DNA of 64,000 nucleotides from contig CP154957.1 of assembly GCA_039621445.1 (NCBI GenBank), forward strand, positions 14,066,947 through 14,130,946. Direction: 5' to 3'. The notes beneath the pieces are model-generated. The model had not been told where the DNA came from and made no database searches. It was given only the letters and a program-made list of their open reading frames with translations. Source of the DNA: Euglena gracilis (Eukaryota; Euglenida; Euglenophyceae; Euglenales). A program made the translations under genes and the position numbers. Below are positions 21,541 to 32,583 of this stretch, in pieces (position 1 is the stretch's first letter; each line of letters begins with the position of its first letter).

Positions 21541-22415
21541 ACAAACGTCCATCGAAAAGCTCGGCTTGAAAGGGCGTAAGGGCATTCCACACGTCTTTGA
21601 ACTCGGAATCCACAAAATCCTTCTCACCGAAAAAAAGACCCAATCTAGCTGACCGTCCATTCTTGCAAAGGCCTCACTTGCAAGTCGAAAGATCTCAATT
21701 CCGGTCTTCTCGTCGAATGCGTTTCTCGAAAGGTAGTCGCACAATTCGTTCTTTGCTCCCGGTAGGTGGAAAAATGATATTCGAAATTGGCACAAAAATG
21801 TGTACCATCGTCTCAAACGGGGATTTGGTGGTGGCGGTCCATCGAGAAAACTTTTCGTTGCTTGGTTATCACAAAACCATATGATTGGCATTCCGGAGAC
21901 AATCTTAAATTGTGCCCTGACCGTCAAAAATCCTTTTGGTAAGTGTCATATTGCCTCCTCGTTTCATTCCACTTCCAATTCCAATGACCAAGCAGAACGA
22001 GTCGACAATTTTTGTGGTACGAATGATTCAACGAACCGTCGGGGTTTAATCCTTCAACTCGAAATTCTTCCACAATTTGCTCTCCGTCAATATTTTGAAA
22101 TTATAAAAGTGAAGCTCCTCCTCAAATGTCGCTCGCATCGGTGATCAAAATCATTTCACCGTCTCTTTGGGGTACGCCCAAAATTTTCACGTTTGCCAAT
22201 ATCTTCTTCATTTCCTCGAGCTTTGCTTCATCGTCTTTCGACCATGACCACACACAAATTTTCTTCAACTTGTCCGTCAATTGTGCCGTCGAAAACGTGA
22301 AATTCGGAATATGTCGTCGGTAAAAGTTTGCCGCACCAAGAAATGCTTGTAAATAGGAAAGCGTTTTCACCTTGCTCTCAAAATGGCTTCCACCCGTTTC
22401 TTTGAAGGGGTCCAA
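21475..22415 (-). pseudogene. Gypsy B RT thumb/connection and RNase H
   Basis: The connection motif LSYLQAFLGAANFYRRHIPN and the RNase H start MILITDASDI lie at 22415-22122. The later RNase H part IIWFCDNQATKSFL and HLPGAKNELCDYLSR lies at 21927-21475. The gap between them is frameshifted. Confidence 0.75.
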
Positions 22416-22702
22416 ACTCCCAACCGGTGGTGTAGCACAAATAACCGAGTTCGGTTTTCATGAATTCACACTTCAGGTGTTTTATTCGCACGTTGTTTTC
22501 CAAACGTGTCCTCAAAAATACTTCCAAGAGTTTCAAACGATCACTCTCACTTTTCGATCCGATTCCACAATCATCGAAAGATGCTCCACAAAATCCTGTG
22601 TCCAAAATTGGTTTCATTTCATCCGTTTATTTGACCTTTCCAAAAAATACCTCCATCATTTCCAGGAACACACACGGCGCTTGTTGCAAACCAAAAGGCA
22701 TA
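22378..22702 (-). pseudogene. Gypsy B reverse transcriptase, C-terminal half
   Basis: Begins at the element A junction with MPFGLQQAPCVFLEMMEVFF, continues to a palm motif reading ASFDDCGIGS (xFDD in place of YVDD), then LLEVFLRTRLENNVRIKHLK and the CEF..TELGYLC strand. The N-terminal half is at 42108-42656. Confidence 0.8.
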
Positions 22703-22703
22703 C

Positions 22704-23133
22704 TGTGTACCAGGCACGTCCCAGCTGTGTAGGATATCTGCAGAGTGGGTTCAGTGACGATAACACCACTGTGGAAACCACAGCTGGTAAGATCGTGGCA
22801 GACCCTTCTGGGATCTGCCCCTGGACACGTCAGCACTTTTCTCTCCTTCCCCCACAGGTGGTATTCCTTTGTTTCATTGCTTACAAGTTTCAGTTTTTTT
22901 TTGGGACTTTCTGTAAAAGCCTTTCGCTTTCGCCTTGGTGCGCAAGCTACTTATCGTTGGGAAAAGTCCTTGGAGTAACAAAAAGTGGTTTCCCCCTTTG
23001 TTCCCAATTCTCCAAGAGGCAAAGCACTATGCAAAGGCTTCAGATGTTTCCTCCGAAGCCAAGTTCAGTTGTTCTGAGGGTTTTTCCCTCTGGCGAATCA
23101 AACCTCGGGAAAAGGGAAAGCTTTGGACGTACA
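22704..23133 (+). repeat. Element A 5' LTR
   Basis: Starts TGTGTACCAGGCACG and ends GGACGTACA. The first ~190 bp and last ~30 bp match the 3' LTR directly, but the block at ~22893-23105 is in the opposite orientation relative to the 3' LTR. Confidence 0.85.
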
Positions 23134-23135
23134 CT

Positions 23136-23145
23136 TGGTAGCAGA
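23136..23145 (+). promoter_or_regulatory. Primer-binding site, initiator tRNA-Met type
   Basis: TGGTAGCAGA begins 2 nt after the LTR terminal CA and is complementary to the usual 3' end of eukaryotic initiator tRNA-Met. Confidence 0.75.
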
Positions 23146-23390
23146 TTTAGGCAACGATCCCACACAGACGTTCCACACAGAAATACTCTGTGGTTGACTG
23201 GTGGTGAGGATCGTACTGAGCCGTGAAACACGGTGAAAGTACTGTTCCTGGCCTCTAGCCAACCTATAAGCATTGATACAGGTCTCAGGAGGCTCTGTTC
23301 GGTAATCGCCGGTACAACCTTTCCGGTCCCTGTTTCACTGCTTATTTTTGAGAGTTTTGGGGTTTTTGCCTTTTTTACCCATCTCAAAAG

Positions 23391-25400
23391 ATGCAGAGCA
23401 CAGCCCCCAACCACAAATTCGACTATGACTTGTTGATGAGTTCATTGAGCAATCTTGAGGAAGATGGCGGGGATTGGAACGGTTCGATGGAAACAAGTTC
23501 CAGTTCCCGACCTCCCAAACAACAACCACACCAAGACACATTGACTCATTTGTCATTGTCACAAGGCGAAACGCCGTTGTTGTTGCAAGGGGGTGATGAG
23601 CCTTCTTCATCATCATTGTCATTGATTGTGCGGGATGTAGGTGGCAAAAGGCGTTCCTCCATCCCGGTTCACCCATCTTTTATGCAGCGAGGGGATGAAC
23701 CCCTTGCCCAACCACACTTCGATCACAAGGATCATGGGGATGAACCCCATTTACGCGCGGTTACCCATGTCACCCATGAACAAAGTGAGGGGTATGTGCC
23801 TTATGCTCTGTTCACCCCCAAAAGATCCCCGGTGGAAGCACCGGTGGGCCTTTTGGAGTGCAAATCGGTGGAAACACCGTGTTTTTTCCAACCCCCCCCC
23901 CTCAAATACCACCCCCCACACCATTTCGCGCATTGCCGGGATTACCCGCGGAAACTGCGGTTTTCTCTGGAACCCAGATATGCGTCTGGTGGTGCCGGAA
24001 ATCTCTGGTGCCGTTTCCGTTGTGGAGGACTATGATGATGATTTGAGGGATAACCTCACCACCGGTGATGTTTACCGAATTCTCGGTCAACTCCCAGTGG
24101 ATCACCCGGTGAGCAAACAAATTTTGCATGTCCACCAATGCGTTGCGGAATGCGCAACCATGCTCAACAAAGTTTTGGAGTTCGATGAGGAAAATCAAAG
24201 GGTTGTCAACAACAAACTGGAATATTGCTGGAATTATTTGGAGGAAATCGGCAAATATTGCCAACACAATTTTGAAAATGCGGGGAAAGACCTTCAGCAT
24301 TTTCGAGAAAGCGTTGAAAATATTTTGCGCATCCAACTCCCACAAAATTTCCAACAAATCAGTGAAATTCAGCATTTGGAGGAACGAATCCTACACTTGG
24401 AGCAGAAATCCTGCCATTGTGCCGCAAATCAGGATGAATTAACCTCCTCGAACGCGAAAATCGCGGATTGCGCACAACGGTTGGATCGCGCAACAACAAT
24501 TGCAAACAGACATTGGCGGTATTAATGCCACCGTTGTGGGTTTGCAGGAGCATGTTACCGCACTTTCCAAGCGAATTCCCGACATTAGTGGTATTCAAGC
24601 CGCTACGGGGGATTTGCAAACCCGTTGTACCTTGTTACACATTAGCGGAAATGCGCTCACTTCCCAATGTTTCGCGCGCTCGGATATCCGAGTCACCGGA
24701 ATTTCGCACATTTTATGACAAAACGCTTGGTGACAACAAGGAAACCTTGCAAGCATTTTGCACGAGTTTGATTCAACTTGAGGAATCTGTGAATCGGAAT
24801 GCCCGATCCATGCAAGATGAGGTTTTACGGTTGGATGGACGAATTTCTGCGTTGTTGGGAAAGCCAACCGCGGAAAATTCGTGCACCACCGCAGAAACCA
24901 CCACCAAGCCACCCCACCAATTGCAAATTGTCTCAAACGCCGTAAAAGTGCTTGCAGGTCAACTCCGGAATGTGGAGGAGTCCCAAGGAAAGCTTGTCCA
25001 GGATTTACACTTGGTTTCTGAAAAGTTTCCACACTTGGAAGATTTTTCCGTTACCGCAAACACATTAGGCATTTGGAGACTGAGGTTGACCGTATTTGCG
25101 GTCAATTCCAGTTGGTGAAACATTTGGAACAAACGGTGCATGACTTGTCCACGAGTTTGGATAAAATGTCCACTCCTGTACCGGTCGTGCCACCACCCAC
25201 CGCGGTAAGCGCTGCGGTTGGTATTCCAAACGTCCCGGAATCGCGTTCTCAAATTACCGTTTCTGGAGTAGGAATCCCTACGGTCCACCGCAAATTTGGT
25301 ACAACCACCCGCGAAAACGCGAATTGTACCACCTTTGCATTTGCCCACACCACAAACCCACTTTTCGGAGGACATTTCCGATGAGGAACCTGGTCCACCG
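23391..25400 (+). pseudogene. Element A gag, N-terminal coiled-coil region
   Basis: Starts MQSTAPNHKFDYDLLMSSLS with a His/Ser-rich segment. A frameshift (~24000) then leads to a long series of amphipathic helices (QHFRESVENILRIQLPQNF, LEERILHLEQKSC), continued in shifted frames to 25118 and 25384 (NKETLQAFCTSLIQLEESVN, LVKHLEQTVHDLSTSLDKM). Probably the matrix-like, multimerising half of Gag. At least three frame changes. The long coiled coil before the capsid is reminiscent of that in element C at 54.5-55.7 kb. Confidence 0.6.
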
Positions 25401-25529
25401 CTCGAAAATTCGAGTATCCACCATGAAATTGAGCACTCCAACCTTGTACGAGGAATGAGCCAAAACCCCACACCTGGTATTGGTCATGTGTCGCATTCGT
25501 GATCCTACCAACCACCAACGGGTTCTGGA

Positions 25530-27128
25530 ATGTCAGATCACCCACCAATTTTTCGGCGGGAAACCCTCCCCACCGGGAGGATTTCACCACATTTTTCACA
25601 TTTCCCGCAGGAAAATCCTGCCAACCTTACACTTGGTGCGGGAAATCCTGCACAGGTCACACTTGGAGCGGAAAATCCGCGAAACGCGTTTGGTGTTAAG
25701 AATTACCCGGACCCAAACCCCTGGAATACCACCGAGGGTCAGCAGGTTACTCAGAGAGACTTCAAGGGCACCATCGCAATCGCGAACAAGGGGAAACCCC
25801 AATGGGACGGGGATCCAACCACATGGAGACAATTTTTTCGGGACTGGGAGTACTACTGGGCACTAAAGAGACCCACCCAAGACCCGAATCCCGAGGTAGT
25901 CAAGATGGAATTCATCGATTGCCTACCGAGGGATGAGCGAGAACGCGCACGCAATTTAGTGATACGTAATGGCGTATCATTTGATGACATGGTTTACCAA
26001 TACGCTTCAACCAACTCAAGCTTGGTCACCAGGATTACTCTGGAAAATAAATGGCGACAATGCGTGCCATCGGATCGCAAATGGAAATCCATTGACCTTT
26101 GGTATGCCAAATGGTTAGCACTTGCTTCCGAAGTTGATGAACTTAGCGAGAAGCAAATGTGCGAACAATTTAATGCGGTTTTGTTGCATTTCACACCATC
26201 CCTCGTGAAGGATATCCATCGCAAGGAGTTGGCGAGGCATGAGATGAATCTTGCCCAACGTTGGAATTATGTGTCAAAGCACCTCAAGCTCACACGAGTT
26301 TTGGGACAAATACAGTCCGCTTTCCAAACGCATCCCACCGCGGGAATACCTGCGGGTGCGGTTAATGCGTTACACAAATCACCCACGTCACCAAGATCAC
26401 CCACCGCAGGACCGAAAACGCGGAATCAGCTTTCTTCGGACCAAGGCACGGATAAACTGTGCTTTTTGTGCAACAAATCCGGTCACATGTCTCGGGAATG
26501 CCCGAATCCCGATGCGCGAAAGCGTATTGGGAGCCCAAGGGGCTCGAACTCTTCACGGGGATCGGGTTCCTCAGCGTTTTTACGTCAATCGGGCATTTCA
26601 CGGTCTTCGAAGAACCGCGTTGGCAGTAGTATGCCCAAGTCACCACCGCGTGATGGTCGGGAAACCCGTCATTCTCGCGGGCGGTCACCTGGTCCCCCTG
26701 CCCGAAAACGGGATTTTAATCGCGGTTCTTCACGATCTTGTTCGCGAAGTAGATCATCCTCTTCGCCCGAGTCACCGTGGAAACCAAGGTACACCGGTCA
26801 TGGTCGACGGGAAACCCGTTCACCACGACGGTTTGAAGGTAGAACGAAATATCGTTCCCCCCGTTATGCGGAAACCCGCCACAAATCCCGTTGTTCACTT
26901 TGTGGTTCCAAGGACCACCACTCATCCAAACGTCCCAGATCTCGTTCCCCCCGGCCAGGCTACGGAAATCGGGGTAAGCGCCGCGAGGACCGTGGTTACT
27001 CCTCCAACCGGCAAAAAGTCGGTTTCAAGATATCTTGTTTGGAGGAGGACACCCGGCTTCGGGCAGGGAGGGGGATGAGACCTCGGACGGGGAATTTAAT
27101 GAGGCCCGAATGGCGGTGCACTCATTGA
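25530..27128 (+). CDS. Element A gag: capsid, zinc knuckle, RS-rich tail
   Basis: A 532-residue open frame. The capsid-like part contains QWDGDPTTWRQFFRDWEYYW (about residues 90-110), matching the W..F..DW..YW block of the element C gag. Near residue 310 is a CX2CX4HX4C knuckle (CFLCNKSGHMSREC) for RNA binding. Then come about 170 residues rich in Arg/Ser (RSCSRSRSSSSPESP) like an SR splicing-factor domain, including a second, partial knuckle (CSLCGSKDHH). The frame is intact throughout, unlike most of the element. Confidence 0.75.
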   Translation: MSDHPPIFRRETLPTGRISPHFSHFPQENPANLTLGAGNPAQVTLGAENPRNAFGVKNYPDPNPWNTTEGQQVTQRDFKGTIAIANKGKPQWDGDPTTWRQFFRDWEYYWALKRPTQDPNPEVVKMEFIDCLPRDERERARNLVIRNGVSFDDMVYQYASTNSSLVTRITLENKWRQCVPSDRKWKSIDLWYAKWLALASEVDELSEKQMCEQFNAVLLHFTPSLVKDIHRKELARHEMNLAQRWNYVSKHLKLTRVLGQIQSAFQTHPTAGIPAGAVNALHKSPTSPRSPTAGPKTRNQLSSDQGTDKLCFLCNKSGHMSRECPNPDARKRIGSPRGSNSSRGSGSSAFLRQSGISRSSKNRVGSSMPKSPPRDGRETRHSRGRSPGPPARKRDFNRGSSRSCSRSRSSSSPESPWKPRYTGHGRRETRSPRRFEGRTKYRSPRYAETRHKSRCSLCGSKDHHSSKRPRSRSPRPGYGNRGKRREDRGYSSNRQKVGFKISCLEEDTRLRAGRGMRPRTGNLMRPEWRCTH

Positions 27129-27369
27129 ATTCCATCTGTTCCGCCAAAAAGTCCGTTGCCGGCTATGCGGCCGGTTCGGACTTGGAGTACGGGAGCCCGA
27201 GGTCCGAGGGCACGAACCTCTGGGCTGATGAACAGATGGAGGTAAGACCTGATCAATCTGGCCCCCCCTGCCCATCCGCTTTCACGGTCGGTTCCCGGAA
27301 TTATTTCGGGTCCCCTAGCCCCCACTCCACATATCCGCTCGGAATGCTGAGCAAAGTAGGAAACGGTTC

Positions 27370-27711
27370 ATGGGAAAGTTGGCATGCAAACATATTTCCG
27401 CCAGCCCCTCACTTTGCGTACCACAAATGGAATTACTCGTCCAAGCAGAAATCCGCATTCAAAGTTTCTCCACCAAAGTCAAAATTTTAAATGACACTGG
27501 TTGTCGCATTGCACTGCTCTTTCGGTTGGGGTTGATACCGACCCCTCTCTTGGTAAGTGCCAAGAAACCGATCACATTTACAACCGCGGATAACACCCCA
27601 ATGTGCGGTGGTGATTTGGGATGTGTGCTCGAGATACTCTTGCCCATCATTCCCAAGCATCACTCACCCCCCCCTCAATTGCAACCTTTCACCAATATTT
27701 GTGGTTACTAG
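27370..27711 (+). pseudogene. Element A aspartic protease
   Basis: MELLVQAEIRIQSFSTKVKI leads to LNDTGCRIALLFRLGLIP, the retropepsin DTG active site in its usual beta context. The flap/C-terminal part is weak (GGDLGCVLEILLPI). Cleaves the polyprotein during particle maturation. Stops follow soon after. Confidence 0.65.
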
Positions 27712-27719
27712 TCCGGAAT

Positions 27720-28660
27720 TCACGGATCTGACGTAATCTTGGGATACCCATTTTTATGCCAGTACCGGTTGGTTGTGGATTGCCACTCCCACGGTTTGCG
27801 CACAGCACCCACCACTTCATTGCCACCCAAACCACCATCACCGTTGGCGTCCACCATGACGACCACCACTTTTCCAACACCGTTACCCTCCAAGGCAACA
27901 CCGTTACCCACCACACCAACCACCGTTTTCCACACCCGGGGTACGGAGAAGGCCTCCACCCTACCCAATGACACACCTACATGCGTTCCACATGAGGTAG
28001 GGCAAGCGAGTAGCGGTACCCCCGCCGTTCCACTGGGTTACAAGACGAAATAGCAAAGGCCTGAAATAATTATGGTGTGGAGTAGTCGCCCAGCTACACC
28101 ACCACTCCGTTTCCCACCAGTTGTGCCGAATCCAGGCACACCTGTGCAAGACTCACCGGCTAATGCCAACGACACCCACTTACACGCACACCCGTCACAC
28201 CACTACACTTCCTTCCAATGTGTGCACTGCAGGAGAATTTCCACGCAATCGGATTTAGATTGTGGATGTTTAGTTCAAACTCCAACACTAATCGCAATTC
28301 CGAAAACGGAATCCACACCCCAGGATGCACTTGGTTGTAGCCCGCAATGCGCGGAGATACACCGAGTACTCGAACAACGCGGATTAGCCTAGTTGTTTGG
28401 AAACACGAAATGTGTCATTCCTCATCACCATCTCAATTACACTTGGTACGAATTTGATGCGTAATGTGGAAAACCCCAGACTGTCCAAACGCCCTTGGGA
28501 TTAACCCTTGAGGTAGTGGAAATCAGCCCGCATGTTTGTGGATCCATTCATTGTGTTTCTTCACTGCAACCTGGAAATCGGGTGCATGAATACACGAAAC
28601 GCGTATGGAATGCTTTCAATTTTGGTCAATATCGCTTTTTGGAACGATGGTTCTCCAAAA
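27720..28660 (+). other. Element A linker between protease and Dam-like domain
   Basis: Thr/Pro/His-rich frames with stops. 28160-28380 encodes a Cys/His-containing piece (HHYTSFQCVHCRR..CGCLVQT) of unknown role. Confidence 0.4.
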
Positions 28661-28920
28661 TCGCGACATTGGCTGATTCCCTTGATTTGACATTGGAAAT
28701 CGATGCCTTTCCTCCAATGCACATGCCCGTTTGCCACGTCATTGGTCACAACACTCCAACGCATTTGATAAACTTTGAGGTGATATGGTGTTATGGACGC
28801 ACCCTCCCCCAACACTGCTCGAATGTGTGGTTGAGAAAATTTTGCGGGATGAAGCCCGTGGAGTTATTATCATACCCATCATTCCGGAAGCGGAATGGTT
28901 CACCCACTTATCGTATGTCT
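28660..28920 (+). pseudogene. Element A Dam-like (xPPx) domain upstream of RT
   Basis: In frames offset by one base, the sequence runs from ..LSSNAHARLPRHWSQHSNAFDKL through a stop (28776-28778) to VLWTHPPPTLLECVVEKILR and DEARGVIIIPIIPEAEWFTHL. The order (Asn-Ala..LPR..S, ..NAF..W, xPPx, VV.KI..D.A, PxxxxAxWF..L) follows the NPPW region of the DIRS elements (16400-16600) and of the small LTR element (53030-53300). Here the core is HPPP, not NPPW, so catalysis looks lost. Confidence 0.55.
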
Positions 28921-29085
28921 GTTTTCATTGGTGGGATTTACCCACTATTGTTCCGATTTTTGAAGATTTTTGTGGCAAAATATTACCACCGTTACAAGCA
29001 ATCACTTTTCGCGTATGTTTCTTCGATGCATTCGGAATGTCTGAATTCGCGGTGCCGAGTAAGCTCGGTAGCCCCAGGGATGGAA

Positions 29086-30076
29086 CCCTGGCGGTTTCCG
29101 CAGTCATCGAGAGTGCAGGTCAGCATCCTAAGTCAGCCGAAATCTGTTCGCGGATCACCCGTGAATTTCACGGTGTGCTGGATCATCCAGTATACGCATG
29201 CGACATCGACCCCGCGATACGCGGTCCGTTCGGTGTTTGCAAGATTGAGCTTAAGGAAGGAGCCAAACCGATGCATCGGAAATTTTTTCGTTGTTCGGGA
29301 GAACGCGAACAAGTTCTTAATGAAATGATTGAGAAGCTTATTCAGCGTAAGTGGATTGTACCCTCGAAAAGCGAGTGGACATCCCAGGCATTTGTTGTAC
29401 CTAAACCCCCGGACCCATCAGGTCAGAAGAAATGGAGACTGGTGCTGTATTACCGGTACCTGAACTCCCAGACAAGGGATGATCCCTTCCCGCTCCCCCT
29501 GATCGAGGATTTGATCACCAAACAATCGGAAAACCGATTGTGGTCAATTTTCGATCTGGAGGACGGTTTTCACCAAATGCATTTGCATCCTGACTCCCAA
29601 CCATACACGGCGTTCGTGACATCCAAGGGTGTGTACGAATGGACGGTACTCCCCATGGGTGTTAAGAATGGCCCAGCCATGTTTCTACGCATGATTCAAT
29701 GGTTTCTACGCGATTTACCGTTTGCCTTTGTATACGTTGGCCACCACCATCCTCAAAATCGAGCAAGGATATCCTCGACACACACTTCCACCATGTTTGC
29801 GCGGTATTAACCGCCTTTCAAAAACATGTGCTTTTCGCGAAAGGCGCGAAAATGCATTTGTTTCGCGAGCTTATAAAATTTTGCGGCCACATCCTCAGCA
29901 ATGTACAGCGGAAAGCCGCTGCAAGCAAACTTGAAGCCATTAAGAAATGCACTCCTGAGGTAATCAAAACGATCACTCACCTCAAAGGATTTTTGGGATT
30001 AGCCCAATACTACGCGATATACATGAGGGACTTCGCGAAAATAGCGGTGCCCCTTACCAAACAGCTCAAAAACTAG
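29086..30076 (+). pseudogene. Element A reverse transcriptase, catalytic motif destroyed
   Basis: Fingers: KWIVPSKSEWTSQAFVVPKP and KWRLVLYYRYLNSQT. Palm: LWSIFDLEDGFHQMHLHPDS, then TAFVTSKGVYEWTVLPMGVK. After FAFVYV the expected DD is replaced through a local frameshift (29735-29760, reading GHHHP). The frame then resumes at 29699-30076 with SSKDILDTHFHHV, the FCGHILSN strand and the connection LKGFLGLAQYYAIYMRDFAK. This copy cannot be catalytically competent. Confidence 0.85.
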
Positions 30077-30112
30077 GCTGTTGACAACACCAAAGTCATT
30101 TGGGATGACCAA

Positions 30113-30487
30113 ATGCGCGATGCCCTTGAGAAAATCAAGGTTTTGCTTTTGGAGAATGTTGTCCTCGAAATCGCGGACCCGTACAAACCAGATGTGATGG
30201 AAGTCGACAGCAGCGATTACGCTGTTGGCGGAGTTCTCAACCAGCAAAACGCGGCGAATGAACTCAGACCTGTGGCTATCTTCAGCCGAAAGCTACCGGG
30301 CGACGAAGGCAAAGGTCAAATCAAGTGGAGTATACGCCAGAAGGAAACCTACGCAATCGTGCGTATGCTCCAGAAATTCCGAAGTTGGGTCGCCAGCAGC
30401 CTTGTCCAGATCCTCGTTAAGACTGATCATGAGAGTCTCCAACACTGGTACACCGAGGATTTGAACAAGGCCATGTCATCGGTCTGA
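30113..30487 (+). CDS. Element A RNase H
   Basis: MEVDSSDYAVGGVLNQ (first Asp), RPVAIFSRKLPGDEGKGQIK, then IRQKETYAIVRMLQKFRSWV (Glu), and VKTDHESLQHWYT (Asp) match the RNase H of Ty3/gypsy polymerases. It is separated from RT by a stop at 30074-30076. Confidence 0.8.
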   Translation: MRDALEKIKVLLLENVVLEIADPYKPDVMEVDSSDYAVGGVLNQQNAANELRPVAIFSRKLPGDEGKGQIKWSIRQKETYAIVRMLQKFRSWVASSLVQILVKTDHESLQHWYTEDLNKAMSSV

Positions 30488-30688
30488 AGGCGATGCAGAT
30501 GACATGAGTTTTTGAGTCAGTTCAACCTTGTGGTTATTTATACCCCTGGTCACACGCAGAAAGTAGTGGATCCGCTCAGACGGGCCCCTCGGTATTACCT
30601 TGGGAATCCGGATGAGGGAGACGCGACTTTTCATTGAAGTCAGGAAGCTGACGAGTACACACGTCGAAACGCCGCTGCGGACAATCTT

Positions 30689-31780
30689 TTGGATTCTTTT
30701 CCCGTTTCACAACTATGCCTGGTCGCACCAGTGCGCGGAGGGCGCCGAAGCACGTCCGGACCGCGGCGAATTACACGCAAGGAGTCCCCTTCCCCACTGT
30801 TCTTTCGCGAATGGGATTATAGTCGTGATCCGGTGTATGACACCATTGTCACCAGACTTCGTAATGGCGAAGTGCTGGAGAATTATACTCTTTCACCTTT
30901 ACGGTTGGTTTTTCGCAATGAATCGGGTTACAGATATTGTATCCCCCAGGACCTGTTTGATGATGTGGTTTTGTGCTATCACAACCATGGTCACCCTGGG
31001 GCCCCAAAACTTCTTTCGTTGGTGGGCCGCAGCTTCTGCACAACCCTGAGCGAAAAAGAGCTCCGCTCACGCTGTTTGCGGATAGCGCAACGGTGTCAAA
31101 TTTGTCAAGCGATAAAACCCCGCAGAGGTACCCCCCCCTGGTACGATGGATTTTTTCCCCGTACCCCCTGACATTTTTACTTCCCTCTGCATGGATTTTC
31201 TGGAGTTAGAACCGTGCAAAGGAATGGACGACAAAATTTACGATTACGTTTTTGTTGTGGTCTGCAGGCTGAGTGGGTACACAGTAGCCATTCCATGCCA
31301 GAAGGCATGGTTGACTGCCCAGAATTTGGCAGCTATATTTTTGGAGAAATGTATTTGCTTAATGGGTTTACGGAATGAAATTGTGAGTGATCAAGACCAT
31401 TTGATTTCTTTAAGGTTTTTCACTACTTTGTGCGGTTTACTCGAATTGAGCAACAATTTTCCATTACATACCGACCCAAAGGCAATGGTAGAGCCGAGGC
31501 AGCCGTGAAATCCGTCGTGAATATGCTTCGCCTTTCACTGGCTGACTCGCGCAGCAACTGGATATCAGTGCTACCATGTTCTTTGTTCTATATCAATACC
31601 CTACGGGGGTTGGTTTTGCCTCACTCCCCTTATAAATTAGTTTTCGGACGGGAACCTCCGGCCATAGGGGATGTCCCTTCGGAGAGACCCGCCCGAACGA
31701 GTGTCATTTGTGAGACCTGGTTGGCGGAAGTACAAAATCTACGTTCTGCAATCCAGAAGCGAGTCACTGATACACATTAA
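30689..31780 (+). pseudogene. Element A integrase, three overlapping frames
   Basis: Zinc-binding HHCC: CYHNHGHPGAPKLLSLV..CLRIAQRCQICQAIK. Catalytic core: LCMDFLELEPC (first Asp), VSDQDHLISLRFF (second Asp) and PKGNGRAEAAVKSVVN (Glu), followed by FYINTLRGLVLPHSPYKLVF. Frameshifts near 31160 and 31440 split the D,D,E core. Confidence 0.85.
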
Positions 31781-32267
31781 AATAAACAGAAATCGTTTTT
31801 GCAGACTTTCAAGTCACCTGTGTATAGTCCCGGTGACCGCGTGTGGGTGCGGAATAGCCGTACTCGCATGCAGTCTTCCAAGCTGGACCCCCTTCGGCTC
31901 GGCCCTTGTGAAATCCTAGAAAGACTAGGTACCGGCGGGCGATGAAAGGACGTATTACCGAATGGTGTTGAGGACGTTCATATGGACGATTTCAAGCCAT
32001 ACCTGTCACCACCGGATGGGAAACCCATCCCGTGTCTGCACTTCAAGCCCCGTTCCAGATTACCTGAGACAGACGACTTTGTAGTCGATAAAATTATCGA
32101 TCACAAAATCGACAAAGGTATGCACGTTTCGAAAGTCCGCTAGAAAGGGTATGGGACCGAGGAGGACACTTGGGAGCCAGCGACCAGTTTTGTTCTGTAT
32201 GTCCAGCAAGATTGGAAGCTGTGGAACAAAAAGCATAACATTGATGTTTCCATGTCAAGTTTTTGAG
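31781..32267 (+). pseudogene. Element A integrase C-terminus (GPY/F) and chromodomain
   Basis: GDRVWVRNSRTRMQSSKLDP and LRLGPCEILERLG form the GPY/F module. The chromodomain follows: DDFVVDKIIDHKIDKGMHVS, an in-frame stop at 32141-32143, then KGYGTEEDTWEPATSFVL (32144 onward). A second stop lies at ~31942. Chromoviral targeting module, unrelated in detail to that of element B. Confidence 0.75.
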
Positions 32268-32583
32268 AACGCATGGGAAACCCATGTTGTTTTCTTTTCT
32301 TTTTAGCATTGATTCGTATCATTCTTTCTTGCAGCAGAATTTTTTACCAACAATTGTCAACAAGGGAAAGTTACGCTTACCACCTTACAACCAACAAATC
32401 AACCAACCCACCGTACCGACCCCAGGCGGTATCATGCTGCCCGGTGGAAGGGAGCCAGGCGGAGGACCGCCCTACCACCCGACCACTCACCCTCAACCAG
32501 ACCAATGTGCGTACCGATACGGTACACAGCCACCTGTACGGACTGCGGCTCAGTGAAACCCTGAAGCCAGAAGCAGTACCAGG

